NCBI RefSeq assembly: GCF_023146395.1
Contig: NZ_JAGLCD010000018.1
Location: forward strand, 31,556 to 95,555
Origin: Aeromicrobium sp.
GTDB taxonomy: Bacteria > Actinomycetota > Actinomycetes > Propionibacteriales > Nocardioidaceae
Length of the DNA: 64,000 nucleotides
Direction of reading: 5' to 3'
Shown: positions 40,776 through 51,327 of the stretch, piece after piece
Layout of the letters: the number at the start of each line of letters is the position of its first letter
How positions within the stretch are numbered: the stretch's first letter is position 1
Notes under the pieces: model-generated
Seen by the model: only the letters and a program-made list of their open reading frames with translations
Database searches by the model: none
Told to the model about the DNA's origin: nothing
Position numbers and translations under genes: made by a program

Positions 40776-42413
40776 ATGACCCGAGACCCCGACTTCGACG
40801 CCGTCGTCATCGGCGCGGGCCTGAGCGGCCTGTACCAGGCGTACCGCCTTCGTGAGATGGGGTACCGGGTCCTGGGGGTCGAGGCGTCCGACGACATCGG
40901 CGGTGTCTGGCACCACAACCGTTACCCGGGGTGCCGGATCGACTCCGAGAGCGAGGTCTACGGCTACTTCTGGAACGACGAGCTGATGCAGGAGTGGAGC
41001 TGGTCGGAGCGGTTCGCCGCGCAGCCCGAGGTCCTGCGCTACATCCACCGGGCCGCCGAGATCATGGACATCCGCAAGGACTTCCTGTTCGACGCCAAGG
41101 TCGCCTCCGCCGCCTTCGACGAGGAGAACGACCTCTACACGATCGAGTTCCAGCAGCCGTACCGGGCGCCAGTCACGGCGCGGTTCGTGTTCTCGGCGCT
41201 GGGTCCGCTGTCGACGCCCCAGATGCCCAACCTCCCGGGCATCAACACGTTCGCGGGCGAGAGCTTCCACACCGCGAACTGGCCGCGGGACCCCGACGGC
41301 TTCGGCCCGGCCCCGCTCGACTTCACGGGCAAGCGGGTCGGGGTGATCGGCGTCGGCTCGACCGGGGTGCAGACGATCCAGGAGATGGCCAAGGTCGCCG
41401 GCCACCTGACGGTGTTCCTGCGTGACCCGAACTGGTGCACGCCCCTGGGCAACGGTCCGATGGCGCCGGAGCGGATGGACTACATCAAGGCCAACTACGA
41501 AGAGTTCACGGCCAAGTGCGATGCGTCGCTGGCCGGCTTCCCGCACGAGTTCATCCAGAAGGACCTCTTCGACGTCCCGCAGGACGAGCGTGACGCGACG
41601 CTCGAGGAGCTGTACCAGGGCCCCGGCTTCTCGCTGTGGCTCGGCGCGTACCAGGACGTGCTCTCGGACCCGGCCGCGAACCGCTACGTGTCGGACTTCG
41701 TGGCCCGCAAGATTCGCGAGCGCGTCACCGACCCGGCCGTCGCCGAGGCCCTGATCCCGAAGGACCACGGCTTCGGCATGAAGCGCGTCCCGCTCGAGAC
41801 CGGGTACTACGAGGTCTACAACCAGGACAACGTCGACCTCGTCGACCTTCACACGACGTCGATCACCCGGGTGACGCCCGAGGGCATCGAGACGCCCGAG
41901 GGCCTGCACGAGCTCGACGTCATCATCTACGCGACCGGGTTCGACGCGGTCAAGGGATCCTGGAACAAGATCGACATCCGGGGTGTCGGCGGCATCTCCC
42001 TGCGGGACGAGTGGGACGGTGGCATCACGACCTACATGGGCATGCAGTGCCCGGGCTTCCCGAACTTCTTCATGCTGGTCGGGCCGCAGAGCGGCGCGAC
42101 GTTCTGCAACATCCCGCGCTGCTCGGCCCTCGCGATCGACTGGCTCAGCGACATGATGATCACGGCCAAGGAGTCCGGCGTGCGCCGGATCGAGCCGGAG
42201 CGAGAGGCCGCCGAGAGCTTCACGCTGTACGCCGGCAAGCTCCAGTCGAAGCTGCTGCTGGGACAGACGAACTCCTGGTTCACGGGCATCAACCAGAACA
42301 TCCCGGGACGCGACAAGCGTGAGGTGCTGCTGTTCGTCGGCGGGAACCCCCGGTTCCGCGCGTACTGCGACGACGTCAAGGAGCACGGCTACAAGGGCTA
42401 CGTCATGTCCTGA
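40776..42413 (+). CDS. Flavin-containing Baeyer-Villiger-type monooxygenase (cyclohexanone monooxygenase-like)
   Basis: 545 residues, the normal size of type I Baeyer-Villiger monooxygenases. The FAD motif is GAGLSGLYQAYRLREMGY with GGVWHHNRYPGCRIDSES. The fingerprint FAGESFHTANWP (F-x-G-x3-H-x3-W-P) is followed by NADPH motif GVGSTGVQ and then ATGFDAVKG. It lacks the N-terminal extension seen in the enzyme at 12805, so the two belong to different subfamilies. It inserts oxygen into a (probably cyclic) ketone to give a lactone; a lactonase-type SMP-30 gene follows in the operon. The ATG at 40776 has GAGGAAG upstream. Confidence 0.9.
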   Translation: MTRDPDFDAVVIGAGLSGLYQAYRLREMGYRVLGVEASDDIGGVWHHNRYPGCRIDSESEVYGYFWNDELMQEWSWSERFAAQPEVLRYIHRAAEIMDIRKDFLFDAKVASAAFDEENDLYTIEFQQPYRAPVTARFVFSALGPLSTPQMPNLPGINTFAGESFHTANWPRDPDGFGPAPLDFTGKRVGVIGVGSTGVQTIQEMAKVAGHLTVFLRDPNWCTPLGNGPMAPERMDYIKANYEEFTAKCDASLAGFPHEFIQKDLFDVPQDERDATLEELYQGPGFSLWLGAYQDVLSDPAANRYVSDFVARKIRERVTDPAVAEALIPKDHGFGMKRVPLETGYYEVYNQDNVDLVDLHTTSITRVTPEGIETPEGLHELDVIIYATGFDAVKGSWNKIDIRGVGGISLRDEWDGGITTYMGMQCPGFPNFFMLVGPQSGATFCNIPRCSALAIDWLSDMMITAKESGVRRIEPEREAAESFTLYAGKLQSKLLLGQTNSWFTGINQNIPGRDKREVLLFVGGNPRFRAYCDDVKEHGYKGYVMS

Positions 42414-42465
42414 CCCACGGACGCCCACCGACGCACCGACCCATCTCACGAAGGAGACACCCCCC

Positions 42466-43209
42466 ATGACGCGACTCACGGGCAAGACAGCCGTGGTGAC
42501 CGGCGGAGGCAACGGACTCGGGGCCGAGATCTCGGCCGCGATGGCCGCCGAGGGCGCCCACGTCGTCGTGGTCGACCGCAACGCGGAGCCGGCGGCCGAG
42601 GTCGTGGCGCGCATCGAGGCCGCCGGCGGGTCGGCCGCGGCCGAGGTCCTCGACATCGCGGACCGTGCGGCGGTCGATGCGTTCGGCGAGCGGCTCGTCG
42701 CGCAGCACTCGAGGATCGACGTCCTCGTCAACAACGCTGGCATCTCGCCGCGGAGTCGGCCCGAGGACGACGACCAGGCCGAGCGGTGGGACCAGATCGT
42801 GCACGTCAACCTCACGGGGCAGTGGGACGTGACGGTCGCGCTGCTGCCGGCGTTGAAGCACCCCGGGGTCAGCGTCATCTTCCTGTCCTCGATCGCCGGC
42901 TTCACGGCGCCCCGCTCGAGCGCCGCCTACGGGGCGACGAAGGCCGGGGTGCGGTCGCTGGTCCAGTACTTCGCACGCACGCTCGGGCCGACCGGCGGCC
43001 GGGCGAACGGCCTGGCGCCGGGGCGGATGAAGAGCGGTCTGATGACCGTCACCGGCGACGGGAACGCGAAGTTCCTGCAGCGCGTGCCGCTGGGCCGGGT
43101 CGGGGAGACCCACGAGATCGCGGGGCCCGCGGTGTTCCTCGCCTCCGACGAGGCGTCCTACGTGACCGGGACGACGATCCCGGTCGACGGCGGCTACCTC
43201 GCGCTCTGA
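42466..43209 (+). CDS. SDR family NAD(P)-dependent oxidoreductase
   Basis: 247 residues: cofactor motif TGGGNGLG, NNAGIS, FLSSIAGF and the catalytic AYGATK (Y-x3-K). C-terminal VDGGYLAL is typical. Standard classical SDR length without the mycofactocin-type insertion. It likely forms the ketone substrate of the monooxygenase encoded 52 bp upstream. Start ATG at 42466 with AAGGAGA upstream. Confidence 0.85.
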   Translation: MTRLTGKTAVVTGGGNGLGAEISAAMAAEGAHVVVVDRNAEPAAEVVARIEAAGGSAAAEVLDIADRAAVDAFGERLVAQHSRIDVLVNNAGISPRSRPEDDDQAERWDQIVHVNLTGQWDVTVALLPALKHPGVSVIFLSSIAGFTAPRSSAAYGATKAGVRSLVQYFARTLGPTGGRANGLAPGRMKSGLMTVTGDGNAKFLQRVPLGRVGETHEIAGPAVFLASDEASYVTGTTIPVDGGYLAL

Positions 43210-43239
43210 CGGCACGTCATCCACGGACGAGAGGGCACG

Positions 43240-44199
43240 ATGCTGACGACGATCGAACCGTTCGCGCTCCACGACCTCACCGAGGTCGGCGTGGGGCTCG
43301 ACCGACCCGAGTGCGTGCTGGCCGCGCCCGACGGGGCGCTGTACACCGGGGACTGGACGCTGGGCATCGCCCAGGTCGCACCGGACGGCACCCTCGGGCG
43401 CGCCGTCGAGGTCGACCTGGTCGCCGAGGGCTTCCGGCCCAACGGGATCGCGATGACCGCCGACGGCGACTTCCTGTTCGCGAACATGGGTCGAGCCGGT
43501 GGCGCCTGGCGCGTGGGCCGCCACGGCCCGGCCCGGCCCTTGACGTCCGACGTCGGCGGAGCTCCCGTCCCGCGGACCAACTTCGTCCTGGCGGACGGGG
43601 ACCGGGCGTGGGTCACGGTCAGCTCCCAGGGGCAGAGGCACGAGCACTTCACCGCCGAGGAGGACTCCGGGCAGGTCCTGCTCGTGCGCGAGGGCCGGAC
43701 CACGGTCGCGGCGGAGGGCCTGAACTGGACCAACGAGGTGCGGCTCTCGCCGGACGGTCGTCATCTCTTCGTCAACGAGACGTTCGCCTGCCGCACGACG
43801 CGGTACGACGTCGCCGAGGACGGCTCGTTGTCGGGTCCCGAGCGTGTCGTGTACCCGGCCGACACCTTTCCCGACGGGATGGCGTTCGACAGCGAGGGGG
43901 CGCTCTGGATCGCGTGCGTCATCACGAACCGGCTCCTGCGTCTCGCGCCGGACCTGACCTGGACCATGCTGCTCGAGGACGCCGATCCCGACGCCGCCGC
44001 CCTCGTCGCGTCCCACGCCGAGGGGCGCCTGACCTGGCCGGAGATCTCGGCCAGTCGGGGCTCGCGCCTGGCGAACCTGTCGAGCATCGCCTTCGGCGGT
44101 CCCGACCTGACGACGATCTACCTCGGCGGACTCGGTGCCGACCGGATCCACGTCCTGTCCTCGCCGGTGGCGGGTGCCCCGATGGAGCACGGACGATGA
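43240..44199 (+). CDS. SMP-30/gluconolactonase/strictosidine synthase-like hydrolase
   Basis: 319-residue beta-propeller. It has GLDRPECVLAAPDGALYTGDW (first-blade metal Glu), GFRPNGIAMTADGDFLFANMG, WTNEVRLSPDGRHLFVNETF and FPDGMAFDSEGALWIAC. It differs from the protein at 18139 in length and blade spacing, being closer to the strictosidine-synthase-like branch. In this operon, after the monooxygenase and SDR, lactone hydrolysis is the natural proposal. The ATG at 43240 has GAGAGGG upstream. Confidence 0.8.
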   Translation: MLTTIEPFALHDLTEVGVGLDRPECVLAAPDGALYTGDWTLGIAQVAPDGTLGRAVEVDLVAEGFRPNGIAMTADGDFLFANMGRAGGAWRVGRHGPARPLTSDVGGAPVPRTNFVLADGDRAWVTVSSQGQRHEHFTAEEDSGQVLLVREGRTTVAAEGLNWTNEVRLSPDGRHLFVNETFACRTTRYDVAEDGSLSGPERVVYPADTFPDGMAFDSEGALWIACVITNRLLRLAPDLTWTMLLEDADPDAAALVASHAEGRLTWPEISASRGSRLANLSSIAFGGPDLTTIYLGGLGADRIHVLSSPVAGAPMEHGR

Positions 44200-44837
44200 C
44201 CGGTCGCGGGGGAGGGGACGTCGACCTGGAGGTCACGGTGCGCGAGCTCGCCGACCGGCAGGCGATCCGCGACTGCCTGATGCGGTACAGCCGCGGCGTG
44301 GACCGCCTCGACCGGGAGGTGCTCCTGTCGGTCTACCACGACGACGCGATCGACGACCACGGCATGTTCGTCGGCGGGCCGGAGGCGTTCGCCGACTGGG
44401 TCATCGGGATGCACTCGACGCTGCACCTGAGCCAGCAGCACTGCCTGCTCAACCACACGTGCGAGATCGACGGCGACGTCGCCCACACGGAGACGTACTA
44501 CCTGTTCGTCGGCATGAACCGGACGGGCCCGCCGCTGGCGATGAGCGGCGGGCGGTACGTCGACCGGTTCGAGCGCCGCGACGGGGTCTGGGCCATCGCC
44601 CATCGCGTCTGCCTGCGCGACTGGATGCCGATGGACGAGACGCCGGACCTGAGCGACCCGGCGGCCTTCACGGCCGTCAAGGACGGGCTGCCCCCGGCCA
44701 TGGCCGCGCTGATGGCGACGGCCTCACTGTCGGCGCGGGACCGTTCCGACCCCTCCTACGCGCGCCCCTTCGCCGTGGACCCGCAGCGCGTCGCCGACGG
44801 GGCCACGGCGTTCGAGCCGCGCCGACCTCCTGGCTAG
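44196..44837 (+). CDS. SnoaL/NTF2-like nuclear transport factor 2 family protein
   Basis: 213 residues. The first 150 form a SnoaL-like domain: ELADRQAIRDCLMRYSRGVDRLDREVLLSVYHDDAIDDHG, then GMHSTLHLSQQHCLLNHTCEIDGDVA and ERRDGVWAIAHRVCLRDWM. The family includes dehydratases, isomerases, cyclases and epoxide hydrolases acting on ring compounds; the Tyr/Asp/His pattern is compatible with enzymatic activity. The ATG overlaps the SMP-30 stop. The C-terminal 60 residues are extra and of unclear role. The gene meets the SDR gene at 44834 tail to tail with a 4-bp overlap. Confidence 0.78.
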   Translation: MTGRGGGDVDLEVTVRELADRQAIRDCLMRYSRGVDRLDREVLLSVYHDDAIDDHGMFVGGPEAFADWVIGMHSTLHLSQQHCLLNHTCEIDGDVAHTETYYLFVGMNRTGPPLAMSGGRYVDRFERRDGVWAIAHRVCLRDWMPMDETPDLSDPAAFTAVKDGLPPAMAALMATASLSARDRSDPSYARPFAVDPQRVADGATAFEPRRPPG

Positions 44838-45583
44838 ACCGACTGCAGGGCCGGGGCGTGGCCGGCCAGCTCGCCGCCGTCGACCACGAGGTCCGCGCCC
44901 GTCATGAAGGTCGACTCGTCGCTGGCCAGGTGCACGACGAGGCTCGACACCTCGCTCGTGTCGCCCTTGCGGTTCATCGCGTTGAACCCGGTCACGTCGA
45001 GACCCTCGTTCATGTCGGTCGCGACGGTGCCGGGGCAGATGCAGTTGCACCGGATCCGGGATCCCGCGAGCTCCAGCGCGACCGAGCGCGTGAGGCCGCG
45101 GAGCCCGTACTTGGCCGCGGTGTACCCGTGCAGCTCGGAGATGCCGGCGAAGCCCTGGGCCGACGAGATGTTGATGATCGAGGCCGGCCCGTGCTCGCGC
45201 ATCGCGGGGACACAGGCCTTGATGCCCAGGAACGCGCCGGTCAGGTTGACCGCCAGCATGTCGTTCCAGGTCTCCAGGTCGTAGTCGTCGACGCTGCCCA
45301 TCGTCACGATGCCGGCGTTGTTGACGAGCACGTTCAGGGCGCCGAACGAGGCCAGCGCGGTCTCGACCGCGCCCTGCCAGTTGGCCTCGCTGCGCACGTC
45401 GAGCACGCTGGTGCGGGCGTCGTCGCCGAGCTCGGCGACGAGGGTCACGACCCGGGGATCGGTCTCGTCGCGCACCCCGAGGACGACCTGGCCCCCCTCC
45501 GCGACGATGGCGCGGGCGTGCGACGCGCCCATGCCGCGGCTCGCGCCGCTCACGATCGCGACCTTGCCGGTCAGTCGGCCCAT
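44834..45583 (-). CDS. SDR family NAD(P)-dependent oxidoreductase
   Basis: 249 residues: SGASRGMG cofactor motif, NNAGIVTMG, IINISSAQGFAG, catalytic YTAAK and C-terminal LVVDGGELAGH. The length and motifs are close to 3-alpha/20-beta-hydroxysteroid dehydrogenases. It lacks the insertion that marks mycofactocin-dependent SDRs. It is divergent from the ribose-type importer at 45790; both share the two class A sites between them. Confidence 0.85.
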   Translation of the reverse strand: MGRLTGKVAIVSGASRGMGASHARAIVAEGGQVVLGVRDETDPRVVTLVAELGDDARTSVLDVRSEANWQGAVETALASFGALNVLVNNAGIVTMGSVDDYDLETWNDMLAVNLTGAFLGIKACVPAMREHGPASIINISSAQGFAGISELHGYTAAKYGLRGLTRSVALELAGSRIRCNCICPGTVATDMNEGLDVTGFNAMNRKGDTSEVSSLVVHLASDESTFMTGADLVVDGGELAGHAPALQSV

Positions 45584-45637
45584 GGTTCCTCCTCGGTGGC
45601 TGGCAGTGCGGTCAATATGGCACCGCCGACGCGGCTC

Positions 45638-45714
45638 GTCAACGTTTATGTAGACGCTGGGCGCTGCCCGTGGCGGGTTCTTGATGAACGTTTGTTATCT
45701 ACATCTACGTTGAC
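45638..45714. promoter_or_regulatory. Pair of class A operator-like palindromes
   Basis: GTCAAC-GTTTAT-GTAGAC (45638-45655) and ATCTAC-ATCTAC-GTTGAC (45697-45714; a further GTTGAC follows at 45715) lie in the 206-bp divergent region between the SDR (45583) and the substrate-binding lipoprotein (45790). They are the easternmost class A sites found, 25 kb from the nearest other one at 20293. Confidence 0.6.
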
Positions 45715-45789
45715 GTTGACTGCGAGTGTGATGTGTGCCATATTCGCTCGCCAGGGTCCGCATCCCGGGCCGTCATCCAAGGAGAAGTC

Positions 45790-46924
45790 ATGTCACGTCC
45801 CAGGCTCGTCAGCCGCCACGCCATGACGGCAGCCGCCGTGCTGCTGTCCCTGTCCACGCTCGCTGCCTGTGGCAGCGACGACGGGGGTTCGGGCTCCGGC
45901 TCCGGATCCGGTGAGGTCCCCGCCGAGGTGACCCAGCTCGTGGAGGACAACCTGGCCAACCCCACCTCGCTCGGGTACGACACGCCGTTGTCCAAGCCTG
46001 TGCCGAGCGACATCAAGATCGTCGCCCTCCAGGTCCCGGTCGACGTCGCCAAGGTCGAGGGCGAGGCGATGCGCAAGGCCGCCGAGTCGCTCGGCTGGAG
46101 CTACGAGACGGTCGTCGTCGGCGACGGGCCGGAGGCGCCCGCCAAGGCGTTCGACCAGGCCATCGACAAGAAGCCGGACGGCATCTACTACTCCGGCTAC
46201 ACCACGCAGTCGATCAGCCAGCAGCTCGAGCGGGCCGCGTCCGAGGGCATCGCGGTGTTCTCCGAGGCGCTCGGTGCCGACACGCCCGAGCAGGCGTTCG
46301 CGCAGATCCGGAACACCCCCGCGGTCAAGCGGCTGGCCGAGCTCAACGCGGCCTGGATCGTCGCCGACAGCGGCGGAGCCGCCGACGTGCTAATCGTCGA
46401 CACCCCGGCCTTCCCGATCCTCCACGAGTACAGCGAGCAGGTGAAGACCTCGATCGAGGGCTGGTGCTCCGGCTGCTCGGTCACGATCACCGACGCGAAC
46501 GTCACCGACATCGGGACGAAGCTGCCGGCGCAGATCGTCAGCGAGCTCCAGCGGTCCCCGCAGACCAACTACCTGGTGTTCAGCTTCGGCGACCTGACGA
46601 TCGGGCTCAACCCGGCCCTCGCGGCCGCGGGGCTGCAGGGCAAGGTCAAGGTCACCGGGCAGCTGCCGGGCCTCGACAACCTCAAGAGCCTCGAGACCGG
46701 CGAGAACGCGATGTGGGTGCCCGAGCTCTCGCCGCTCATCGGCTGGCGCGTGATCGACGCCTTCGCGCGCCACTTCGTGGGCGACGACCCGGAGGTCGCG
46801 GCCGACGGCTCCCCGACCCCGACCCAGCTGCTGACCCCCGAGAACGTCGGCAGCGCGGTGTACGACCCGAGCGGCTACTGGGTCGGCGTCGACGGGTACG
46901 AGGGCGCGTTCAAGAAGCTCTGGA

Positions 46925-46935
<11 letters not shown>
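45790..46935 (+). CDS. Ribose-type ABC substrate-binding lipoprotein
   Basis: 381 residues. The signal peptide ends in lipobox LAAC (24-27), followed by a Gly/Ser linker. The binding domain is of the RbsB-like group: IKIVALQVPVDVAKVEGEAM, AFDQAIDKKPDGIYYSGY and the YLVFSFGDLTIGLNPALAAAG block. Although the family mostly binds sugars, it recurs in actinobacterial catabolic clusters, and the substrate here is probably a terpenoid or steroid-related compound (inference). The ATG at 45790 has GGAGAAG upstream. Its last 11 bp overlap the ATPase gene. Confidence 0.83.
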
Positions 46936-48507
<1,572 letters not shown>

Positions 48508-48511
<4 letters not shown>

Positions 48512-49488
48512 CCACGGACATCGAGAGCGGGCGGGGGAAGCGCCCCCGTCGCTCCTTCGGGCTCGCTCGCTACAGCGGCCTGTACATCTGGGCGCTGCTG
48601 ATCGCCCTGTTCGCCGTGTGGCTGCCGGACACGTTCCCGACGACCCAGACGCTGCGGAGCGTCGCCGACGACCAGGCCGTCACGTGCCTGGTGGCCCTGG
48701 CGCTCGTGGTGCCGATCGCGGCGGGCATCTTCGACCTGTCGGTGGCGGCCCAGCTCGGGTTCAGCCTCGTCATCGCGGTGTACCTGCAGTCGCAGGGGAT
48801 CCATCCGGTGATCTCGGTCCTCGTGGCACTCGCCTCCGGGCTCCTGGTCGGCGTGCTGAACGCGATCGTCGTCGTGAAGCTCTCGGTCGACTCCTTCATC
48901 GCGACGTTGGGCATGAGCAGCATCCTGGCCGCCGGCGTGTACACCGTGACCGACGGGCAGCCGATCGTGAACGGGATCTCCGAGGGGTTCACGCAGGCGG
49001 GTCGCGGGACCCTGCTGGGCGTCCCCCTGACGGTCGTGTACCTCGCGGTCGTGGCTGCGGTGCTCTGGTACGTCATGGAGTACACGCCCCTCGGGCGGCA
49101 CTTCTACGCCACGGGCGGCAACCCGCAGGCCGCGCGGCTGACCGGCCTGCGCGTCGACCGGATCACCGCGTACGCGTTCATCCTGTCCGGACTCCTGGCC
49201 TCGATCGCGGGCGTCGTGCTCGCCGCGAAGCTGGGATCCGGATCCCACCTGGCGGGTCCGCCGTACCTATTGCCGGCGTTCTCGGCGGCCTTCCTGGGGG
49301 CGACCCAGATCAAGCCGGGGCGCGTCAACGTGCTCGGCACGCTGGTGGCGGTGTACCTGCTCGCCACCGGTGTGAAGGGACTCCAGCTCGCTGGTGCGCC
49401 GCCGGAGATCAACGACCTGTTCAACGGCGTCGCGCTGATCGCGGCGGTCGCCCTGGCGGCCCGGTCCGCACGACGGGCCCGCAGCTGA
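48508..49488 (+). CDS. Ribose-type ABC permease
   Basis: 326 residues with around nine hydrophobic helices, e.g. GLYIWALLIALFAVWL, VTCLVALALVVPIAAGIFDL and AYAFILSGLLASIAGVVLAA. It carries the RbsC/AraH-type blocks FDLSVAAQLGFSLVIAV and YATGGNPQAARLTGLRVDRI. The ATG overlaps the ATPase stop. Last gene of the three-gene importer; the C-terminus is hydrophilic and basic. Confidence 0.87.
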
Positions 49489-49530
49489 AACACGACCGTT
49501 GACGGACGTGACGACGGTCACTACGCTTAC

Positions 49531-49546
49531 AAACAAGTGATTGTTT
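49531..49546. promoter_or_regulatory. Class B operator-like palindrome
   Basis: AAACAAGTGATTGTTT is symmetrical at 12 of 16 positions and almost identical to the inverted site at 40574. It lies 55-70 bp upstream of the 6-oxocamphor-hydrolase-like gene, in the 112-bp gap after the importer, and would place the mycofactocin-dependent SDR operon in the class B regulon. Confidence 0.65.
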
Positions 49547-49600
49547 TCACGGCCGACCTCGACGTGATCCACCACCCCACCCCACGAGAAGGGCACCCCC

Positions 49601-50392
49601 ATGCCGATGGAGATCCTGGCTCCGACCCTGGACCAGTACAAGGACAAGTACGAGAACGTGAAGTTCGACCGGGACGACAACGGCGTCCTGACGATGACCT
49701 TCCACACCGACGGCGGGTCGCTGGTGTGGACCGCCAAGGCCCACGACGAGCTGGCCTACGCCTTCGCCGACGTCGCCAACGACCGGGGCAACCGGGTCGT
49801 CGTCCTCACGGGCGCCGGCGACGCCTACTGCGACCAGATCGACTTCGACAGCTTCGACCTGAGCACGCCGCACGGCTGGTACCACATCATGTTCGAGGGC
49901 ACGCGGCTCGTGAACAACCTGCTCGACATCGAGGTGCCGGTCATCGCGGCCATCAACGGCCCGGCGTCGATCCACCCCGAGCTGCCGATCCTGTCGGACA
50001 TCACGGTCGCCTCCACGACCGCCTCGTTCCAGGACGGCCCCCACTTCCCGTCCGGGATCGTCCCCGGGGACGGCGTCCAGTACATCTGGCCGGCCATCCT
50101 GGGCCCGAACCGTGGTCGCTACTTCCTGCTGACGGGCCAGGTCCTCGACGCCCAGAAGGCGCTGGACTGGGGTGTCGTCAACGAGGTCGTCGAGCCGGAC
50201 CAGGTGCTTCCCCGGGCGCTCGAGCTCGCGGCCGAGGTGGCGGGGAAGACCGATCTGGCGATCCGTTTCACCCGCATCCTGCTCAAGCGCGAGTGGACCA
50301 AGCTCGCCGCCGAGAACCAGTCCGACGGTTTCCTGCACCAGGCCGTGGCCGTCATGGGCATGAGCGGCTCGATCCTGCCCGACTCGAAGTAA
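49601..50392 (+). CDS. 6-oxocamphor hydrolase-like beta-diketone hydrolase (crotonase superfamily)
   Basis: 263 residues. The sequence follows, along its whole length, the 6-oxocamphor hydrolase subfamily, which cleaves cyclic 1,3-diketones by a retro-Claisen reaction without CoA. Matching blocks include KYENVKFDRDDNGVL, SLVWTAKAHDELAYAF, FQDGPHFPSGIVPGDG and LGPNRGRYFLLTGQ. His125, His148 and Asp157 have the same mutual spacing as His122, His145 and Asp154 recalled for the Rhodococcus enzyme. The position of its Glu244 is Gln247 here. It is coupled with the mycofactocin-dependent SDR downstream, which could supply the ketone. The ATG at 49601 (a second ATG follows at 49607) has GAGAAGG upstream. 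Confidence 0.82.
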   Translation: MPMEILAPTLDQYKDKYENVKFDRDDNGVLTMTFHTDGGSLVWTAKAHDELAYAFADVANDRGNRVVVLTGAGDAYCDQIDFDSFDLSTPHGWYHIMFEGTRLVNNLLDIEVPVIAAINGPASIHPELPILSDITVASTTASFQDGPHFPSGIVPGDGVQYIWPAILGPNRGRYFLLTGQVLDAQKALDWGVVNEVVEPDQVLPRALELAAEVAGKTDLAIRFTRILLKREWTKLAAENQSDGFLHQAVAVMGMSGSILPDSK

Positions 50393-50424
50393 CGCCCGCA
50401 CACACATCGAACGAGGAGAACGTC

Positions 50425-51264
50425 ATGGGAAAGCTGGACAACAAGGTCGCCTTCGTCACGGGCGCAGCGCGCGGCCAGGGTCGCGCCCACTGCGTCAAGA
50501 TGGCGCGCGACGGCGCCGACATCATCGCGATCGACATCTGTGAGCAGATCGACACCGTGCCCTACGACCTCGCGACGTGGGAGGACCTGGAGGAGACGGC
50601 CCGCCTCGTCGAGAAGGAGGGGCGCCGTGTCGTGATCCGCAAGGCCGACGTGCGGGACCGCGCGTCGATCGAGAGGGCCGTGAAGGACGGCATCGCCGAG
50701 CTCGGGCGTCTCGACATCGTGGTCCCGAACGCGGGCATCTGGTCGAGCGCGACGTTCGTGGAGATGCAGGACGACATGTTCAAGGACATGATCGACGTCC
50801 AGATGATGGGTCCGTACAACGTCTGCAAGGCCACCGTCCCGCACCTCATCGAGCAGGGCAGTGGTGGCTCCATCGTGATCCTCGCGTCGACCGCGGCCAA
50901 CAAGGGCTTCCTGAACCAGGTGCACTACAACATGGGCAAGACGGCCGTCGTAGGCCTGATGCGCTCCTTGGCGCAGGAACTCGCGCAGCACTTCATCCGG
51001 GTCAACACCGTCAACCCCAGTTCGACCAACACGACGATGATCCAGAACCCGGCGATCTGGGGCGCCTTCGCCCCGGGAGTGGAGAACCCGACGGCCGACG
51101 ACTTCGGGCACCTCTTCGAGCGCATGAACCTGCTGCCGATTCCGTGGATGGAAGCCGAGGACACGGCGAACGCGGTGGCGTTCCTGGCCTCGGACGAGGC
51201 GCGGTACATCACCGGGGTCGAGCTCCCGGTCGACGCGGGGTTTCTCGCCAAGTTGCCGGGCTGA
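50425..51264 (+). CDS. Mycofactocin-dependent SDR oxidoreductase (carveol dehydrogenase-like)
   Basis: 279 residues. Besides TGAARGQG and the catalytic YNMGK, it has the insertion characteristic of mycofactocin-coupled SDRs right after the second Rossmann strand: ICEQIDTVPYDLATWEDLEE. These enzymes hold NAD tightly and hand electrons to mycofactocin; carveol, borneol and related terpene alcohols are known substrates. The mftR/mftA locus begins within 1 kb downstream. The start ATG at 50425 has GAGGAGAA upstream, 32 bp after the hydrolase gene. A hairpin terminator follows. Confidence 0.9.
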   Translation: MGKLDNKVAFVTGAARGQGRAHCVKMARDGADIIAIDICEQIDTVPYDLATWEDLEETARLVEKEGRRVVIRKADVRDRASIERAVKDGIAELGRLDIVVPNAGIWSSATFVEMQDDMFKDMIDVQMMGPYNVCKATVPHLIEQGSGGSIVILASTAANKGFLNQVHYNMGKTAVVGLMRSLAQELAQHFIRVNTVNPSSTNTTMIQNPAIWGAFAPGVENPTADDFGHLFERMNLLPIPWMEAEDTANAVAFLASDEARYITGVELPVDAGFLAKLPG

Positions 51265-51293
51265 CGAATTCTGGCCGACGGGACCGCGTGTGG

Positions 51294-51327
51294 CGGGCCC
51301 CGCTCCCCGGAAGGGGTGCGGGGCCCG
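51294..51327 (+). terminator. Intrinsic-type hairpin after the SDR gene
   Basis: A 15-bp stem with one mismatch (CGGGCCCCGCTCCCC paired with GGGGTGCGGGGCCCG) closes on a GGAA tetraloop 30 bp after the SDR stop. It should separate the catabolic genes from the mycofactocin locus. The remaining intergenic region to 51563 shows only the perfect palindrome CGTTTGCAAACG (51499-51510) and no gene. Confidence 0.7.

Noticed and set aside
40623..42905. 760-codon minus-strand frame opposite the second monooxygenase
   Set aside because: Shadow of a plus-strand gene with full FAD, NADPH and Baeyer-Villiger motifs.
45682..45697. GAACGTTTGTTA as a class B site inside the class A region
   Set aside because: Only 10 of 16 positions are symmetrical and the left half does not match other sites; kept out of the class B list.
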